From Burkholderiales bacterium (GTDB lineage Bacteria > Pseudomonadota > Gammaproteobacteria > Burkholderiales > SG8-39), in the NCBI GenBank assembly GCA_027493935.1, contig JAOSJV010000001.1, positions 1,922,001-1,986,000 on the forward strand: a stretch of 64,000 nucleotides of DNA, given 5' to 3'. Positions 60,148-64,000 of this stretch are shown here, in pieces; position 1 is the stretch's first letter, and every line of letters starts with the position of its first letter. A program made the position numbers and the translations under genes. Below the pieces are notes generated by a model. It saw only the letters and a program-made list of their open reading frames with translations, did no database searches and had not been told where the DNA came from.

Positions 60148-60708
60148 TCAGCGCTCGATGCCGGCAGCGGCGAAGCTCGCGTAGGTCAGTCGCTCGACGA
60201 AGGCGAGCGCGAGCGCCGAGGCGAGAAACGTGATGTGGATCAAAGTCTGCCACATCATCGTCTCGGGCTGATACGCCTCGGCGTTGATGAACGTCTTGAG
60301 CAGATGGATCGAGGAGATCCCGATGATCGCGGTGGCGAGCTTCACCTTCAGTACGCCCGCGTTGACGTGCGACAGCCATTCCGGCTGGTCGGGATGCGTC
60401 TCCAGCTCGAGACGCGACACGAACGTTTCCCAGCCGCCGACGATCACCATGATCAGCAAGTTCGAGATCATGACCACGTCGATCAGCCCGAGCACGGCCA
60501 GCATGACTTTCGTCTCGTCGATGTCTTTGAAGTTGGCGACGTCGCCGAGCAGATGCACCAGCTCGACCCAGAAGAGGTAGACGTAGACCGCCTGGGCGAC
60601 GATCAGGCCGAGGTAGAGCGGCGCCTGCAGCCAGCGGCTGGTGAAGATCGACGAGGCGAGAACGCGCTGATAAGGCGGGCGGGTGCCGGGAACGGTGGGC
60701 GGCTGCAT
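60148..60708 (-). CDS. UPF0114 (YqhA/TIGR00645) membrane protein
   Basis: A 186-residue inner-membrane protein with four predicted helices: LQAPLYLGLIVAQAVYVYLF, VMLAVLGLIDVVMISNLLIMVI, a third around ATAIIGISSIHLLKTFI, and a fourth at LIHITFLASALALAFVE. The segments VGGWETFVSRLE and NAGVLKVKLATAIIGISSI are the family hallmarks. The function is unknown. It converges with the transglutaminase-like gene and is divergent from acs. Confidence 0.88.
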   Translation of the reverse strand: MQPPTVPGTRPPYQRVLASSIFTSRWLQAPLYLGLIVAQAVYVYLFWVELVHLLGDVANFKDIDETKVMLAVLGLIDVVMISNLLIMVIVGGWETFVSRLELETHPDQPEWLSHVNAGVLKVKLATAIIGISSIHLLKTFINAEAYQPETMMWQTLIHITFLASALALAFVERLTYASFAAAGIER

Positions 60709-61022
60709 CAGGGTCGTCGGCTCTGACGGCTGTGGACTGGCAGAAGGCGACGCGCACGTGCGCCGCGGCGGGTCGCGATTCTACCACTGACATCACGGGT
60801 CGCGCGGGGCGCCCGCGTGCGGGCAGAGGTGCTCCCGGCGCGAGGTGATTCGGTTTACAAGACCGTGGTTTAGTGTTTTTATACTACGTATCGAAGCGCG
60901 CGATTGCCGCGCGGGGAGTGGCGGACCCAGCACGTCGGATCGAGCGCATCCCCGTGTGCGCACCGGGCGGCGGGGGATTTTCGGCAACGGGCGTTCCAGG
61001 CACAACGAGGAGGAGTGGGTCC
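60709..61022 (+). promoter_or_regulatory. 314-base intergenic region with probable acs promoter
   Basis: No gene is seen in this gap between the UPF0114 gene and acs. TATACT at 60880-60885 in an A/T-rich stretch is a good -10. TTTACA at 60854-60859 is the best -35, but its spacer of 20 bases is too long, so an activator may be needed. A leader of about 130 bases follows, ending in a strong ACGAGGAGGAG ribosome site before the acs ATG. Confidence 0.4.
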
Positions 61023-62993
61023 ATGGCTGCAACGATCGAGTCGGTCCTGAGCGAGAAGCGGGTCTTTCCGCCTTCTCCGGAGTTCGTCAAGCAGGCGAAC
61101 GTCTCGGGCATGGCCGCCTACCAGGCGCTGTGTGACGAGGCCGAGCGCGACTTCGAGGGCTTCTGGGGCCGGCTCGCCAAGGAGCATCTGCACTGGTCGA
61201 AGCCCTTCAACAGGGTGCTGGACGAGGCGAACCCGCCGTTCTTCAAGTGGTTCCATGACGGCGAGCTGAATGCCTCCTACAACTGCCTCGACCGGCACCT
61301 CGCCAGTCAGCCGGACAAGACCGCGATCATCTTCGAGGCCGACGACGGCAAGGTCACGAAGATCACCTACAAGGAGCTGCACCGCGAGGTCTGCCGCTTG
61401 GCGAACGCGCTCAAGGCGCTCGGCATCCAGCGGGGCGACCGCGTGCTGATCTACATGCCGATGTCGATCCAGGTCGTGGTCGCGATGCAGGCGTGCGCGC
61501 GCATCGCCGCCACGCACTCGGTCGTTTTCGGCGGTTTCTCCGCGAAGAGCGTGCAGGAGCGCATCATCGACGCCGGCGCGGTCGCGGTCATCACTGCCGA
61601 CGGCCAGTTCCGCGGCGGCCGCGAGATCCCGCTGAAGCCGGTCGTGGACGAGGCGATCGGCATGGGCGGGTGCGACGCGATGCGCAAGGTGATCGTCTAC
61701 AAGCGCTCGGGCAGCAGCGTGCCGATGACCGCCGGCCGCGACCTGTGGTGGGACGAAGCGGTGAAGGGGCAGGGCGACACCTGCGACCCGGTCTGGGTGA
61801 GTGCCGAGCATCCACTGTTCATCCTGTACACCTCCGGCTCGACCGGCAAGCCGAAGGGGGTGCAGCACTCCACCGGGGGCTATCTCCTGGGCTGCATCCT
61901 CACGATGAAGTGGGTGTTCGACAACAAGCCGACCGATATCTTCTGGTGCACTGCCGACGTCGGCTGGGTCACCGGCCACAGCTATATCGTGTACGGTCCG
62001 CTCGCCTGCGGGACGACGGTGGTGATGTTCGAGGGCGTGCCCACGTATCCCGACGCCGGCCGCTTCTGGAAGATGATCCAGGCACACAAGGTGAACGTGT
62101 TCTACACCGCGCCGACCGCGATCCGCTCGCTCATCAAGGCCGGGCCGGAGGAGCCGAAGAAGTACGACCTCTCGTCGGTGCGCATCCTCGGCACGGTCGG
62201 CGAGCCGATCAATCCGGAGGCGTGGATGTGGTACCACACCACCGTCGGCCGCGAGCGCTGCCCGATCGTGGACACTTGGTGGCAGACCGAGACGGGCGTC
62301 ATCATGATCACGCCGCTGCCCGGCGCGATCCCGACCAAGCCCGGGTCGGCGACGCTGCCGCTGCCCGGCATCATGGCCGACATCGTGGACGAGACCGGCA
62401 ACTCGGTCGGCAAGGGCAAGGGCGGGCTACTCGTGATCAAGCGCCCCTGGCCGGCGATGCTGCGCACCATCTGGGGCGATCCGGAGCGTTACAAGAAGAC
62501 CTACTTCCCCGACGACTTCAAGGGCAAGCTCTATCTTGCCGGCGACGGCGCGAGCATCGACGAGGACGGCTATTTCCGCATCGTCGGGCGCATCGACGAC
62601 GTGCTGAACGTCTCGGGCCACCGGCTCGGCACCATGGAGGTCGAGTCGGCGCTGGTGGCCAATTCGAAGCTCGTCGCCGAGGCTGCGGTGGTCGGCCGGC
62701 CCGATGAGCTCACCGGCGAGGCGATCGTCGCGTTCGTGGTGACCAAAGGTCCGCGTCCGACCGGCGAGGAAGCGAAGAAGGTCGCGCAGGAGCTGCGCGA
62801 CTGGGTCGCCAAGGAGATCGGTGCAATCGCGAAGCCGAAGGACATCCGCTTCGGCGAGAATCTGCCGAAGACCCGGTCGGGCAAGATCATGCGGCGCCTG
62901 CTGCGCTCCATCGCGCGGGGCGAGGAGATCACGCAGGACGTGACGACGCTCGAGAACCCGGCGATCCTCGAGCAGCTCAAGCAGTCGCAGTAG
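61023..62993 (+). CDS. acs: Acetyl-CoA synthetase
   Basis: A 656-residue acetate-CoA ligase. The P-loop is [15 protein letters not shown], the acetate-pocket region is [16 protein letters not shown] and [17 protein letters not shown] (with the small-pocket Trp), and the acetylatable Lys is in [14 protein letters not shown]. Length and N terminus match Acs and separate it from the PrpE homologue at 56947. It activates acetate for the TCA cycle encoded upstream. ATG 61023 is used; the frame extends upstream without support. Confidence 0.94.
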   Translation: MAATIESVLSEKRVFPPSPEFVKQANVSGMAAYQALCDEAERDFEGFWGRLAKEHLHWSKPFNRVLDEANPPFFKWFHDGELNASYNCLDRHLASQPDKTAIIFEADDGKVTKITYKELHREVCRLANALKALGIQRGDRVLIYMPMSIQVVVAMQACARIAATHSVVFGGFSAKSVQERIIDAGAVAVITADGQFRGGREIPLKPVVDEAIGMGGCDAMRKVIVYKRSGSSVPMTAGRDLWWDEAVKGQGDTCDPVWVSAEHPLFILYTSGSTGKPKGVQHSTGGYLLGCILTMKWVFDNKPTDIFWCTADVGWVTGHSYIVYGPLACGTTVVMFEGVPTYPDAGRFWKMIQAHKVNVFYTAPTAIRSLIKAGPEEPKKYDLSSVRILGTVGEPINPEAWMWYHTTVGRERCPIVDTWWQTETGVIMITPLPGAIPTKPGSATLPLPGIMADIVDETGNSVGKGKGGLLVIKRPWPAMLRTIWGDPERYKKTYFPDDFKGKLYLAGDGASIDEDGYFRIVGRIDDVLNVSGHRLGTMEVESALVANSKLVAEAAVVGRPDELTGEAIVAFVVTKGPRPTGEEAKKVAQELRDWVAKEIGAIAKPKDIRFGENLPKTRSGKIMRRLLRSIARGEEITQDVTTLENPAILEQLKQSQ

Positions 62994-63090
62994 CGCGCGA
63001 GCGGGACGCCGCGGCTTCTCCATTGCGCCCCCGCGCGCCGCCGCGCGCTTTAACCGGTGCCTCGGCGGCGCGGGGCTGATTCGCATCCCG

Positions 63091-64000
63091 ATGACCACCA
63101 CGACGCTCACGAACCGCATCGCCGAAATCGTCGGTCCGGCCAACGTGCTGACCGACGCGACGGCCACCGCGCCGTTCGTCGTCGACTGGCGCAAGCGGTA
63201 CGTCGGTCGCACGCTGGCCGTGGTCAAGCCGGGTGCGCGCGAGGAGGTCGCGGCGGTCGTGCGGCTGTGCGCCGAGACCGGTACTGCAATCGTCCCGCAG
63301 GGCGGCAATACGAGCCTGTGCGGCGCGGCGACGCCCGACGCGAGTGGCGCGCAGCTCGTCGTGAACCTCTCGCGCATGCGCCGCATCCGTGCGCTCGACC
63401 CGGTGAACAACACCGTAACGGTCGAGGCGGGATGCGTGCTGGCGAGCCTGCAGGCCGCCGCCGCCGAGGCCGACCGCCTCTTTCCGCTGAGCCTCGCCGC
63501 CGAGGGCAGCTGCGAGATCGGGGGCAACCTGTCCACCAACGCCGGCGGTGTCCAGGTGCTGCGCTACGGGAACATGCGCGATCTCGTGCTCGGGCTGGAG
63601 GTCGTGCTGCCGTCGGGCGAGCTCTGGGACGGGCTGCGCGGCCTGCGCAAGGACAACACGGGCTACGATCTCAAGCACCTGTTCATCGGCGCCGAGGGGA
63701 CGCTCGGGATCATCACGGCCGCGGTGCTGAAGCTCTTCCCGAAGCCGCGCACGCAGGCCACCGCATTCGTCGCCGTCGCCTCGCCGCGCGACGCGCTGGC
63801 GCTTCTCACCCACGTGCAGGAGCGCTGCGGCGACCGGCTGACCGCATTCGAGCTGATGTCCGCGGCGTGCGTCGAGATCGTCACACGCCAGATGCCGGGC
63901 GTGCAGTCGCCGCTCGACTGCGTCCACCCGGAGCACGCGCTGCTCGAGCTGTCGGACACGCAGGCGGCCGGCAGCGTGCGCGAGCTACTCGAGGCCGCGC
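63091..64000 (+). CDS. FAD-linked 2-hydroxyacid dehydrogenase (GlcD/D-2-hydroxyglutarate dehydrogenase type), cut by the window edge
   Basis: About 303 N-terminal residues from ATG 63091, open to the right edge. The PCMH FAD-binding domain shows AVVKPGAREEVAAVVRLCAE, the FAD loop PQGGNTSLCGAATPD, AAEGSCEIGGNLSTNAGG, and LRYGNMRDLVLGLEVVLPSG. GYDLKHLFIGAEGTLGIIT closes the domain and the linker to the substrate cap follows. Family members oxidise D-lactate, glycolate or D-2-hydroxyglutarate with FAD; which one cannot be told from this part. Confidence 0.88.
   Translation, partial: MTTTTLTNRIAEIVGPANVLTDATATAPFVVDWRKRYVGRTLAVVKPGAREEVAAVVRLCAETGTAIVPQGGNTSLCGAATPDASGAQLVVNLSRMRRIRALDPVNNTVTVEAGCVLASLQAAAAEADRLFPLSLAAEGSCEIGGNLSTNAGGVQVLRYGNMRDLVLGLEVVLPSGELWDGLRGLRKDNTGYDLKHLFIGAEGTLGIITAAVLKLFPKPRTQATAFVAVASPRDALALLTHVQERCGDRLTAFELMSAACVEIVTRQMPGVQSPLDCVHPEHALLELSDTQAAGSVRELLEAA

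Overview
The window is high-GC, densely coded DNA. It looks like a betaproteobacterium of the Burkholderiales type. The gene order mdh / gntR / sdhCDAB / sdhE / gltA / sucA-sucB-lpd / zapE is typical of that group, and the left part carries LIV-type ABC, TAXI-TRAP, UbiD and CoA-ligase genes as in aromatic-acid-degrading members. I saw no tRNA, rRNA, CRISPR array, insertion sequence or phage gene.

Left third (1-30.7 kb) is accessory catabolism. A minus-strand operon (6188 to 273) encodes a UbiD decarboxylase, an SDR, a reductive-dehalogenase-like corrinoid/Fe-S protein, a benzoate-CoA-ligase-type enzyme and a second SDR. It diverges from an alpha/beta hydrolase and a SnoaL-like protein. A second minus-strand set (17620 to 7655) holds a DMSO-reductase-family molybdoenzyme, its ferredoxin-like partner, a complete LIV-type ABC transporter, a UbiD decarboxylase and an ATGA-coupled, active-site-degenerate UbiD homologue; a GntR/FCD regulator diverges from it. 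A third block has a 2,4-dienoyl-CoA-reductase-like flavoenzyme divergent from an IclR regulator. The IclR gene leads a plus-strand run of a DapA-type aldolase, a TAXI binding protein, a fused TRAP permease, a fourth UbiD homologue, a 60-residue zinc-ribbon protein resembling the D subunit of hydroxyarylate decarboxylases, an oligogalacturonate-lyase-like propeller, a DUF1445 hydro-lyase and an MFS transporter. There are thus four UbiD-family genes in 22.5 kb with no flavin prenyltransferase (UbiX) gene in view.

Middle (30.8-41.4 kb): a glycine-zipper protein with a strong terminator, HslR, a TPR-methyltransferase fusion, a BamE-like lipoprotein, SlyD, a 240-bp imperfect palindrome, an isochorismatase-like hydrolase, a methyltransferase with an export signal, aconitase, a small secreted protein and a citrate-lyase-beta-like protein.

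Right (41.5-64 kb) is central metabolism: malate dehydrogenase with a divergent GntR/UTRA regulator, succinate dehydrogenase with its FAD assembly factor, citrate synthase, the 2-oxoglutarate dehydrogenase complex and ZapE. An acyl-CoA module follows: AcuI-like reductase, propionyl-CoA synthetase and acetyl-CoA synthetase, with a SET-domain protein, a transglutaminase-like protein and a UPF0114 membrane protein between them. The window ends inside an FAD-linked 2-hydroxyacid dehydrogenase. CoA thioesters from the left half could feed the cycle on the right.

Quality caveat: about 19 genes, including single-copy core genes (acnA, sucB, lpd), are interrupted by single-base shifts, mostly in short G/C runs. 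I treat them as probable residual sequencing errors, annotate each as one gene across the shift, and do not call them pseudogenes.
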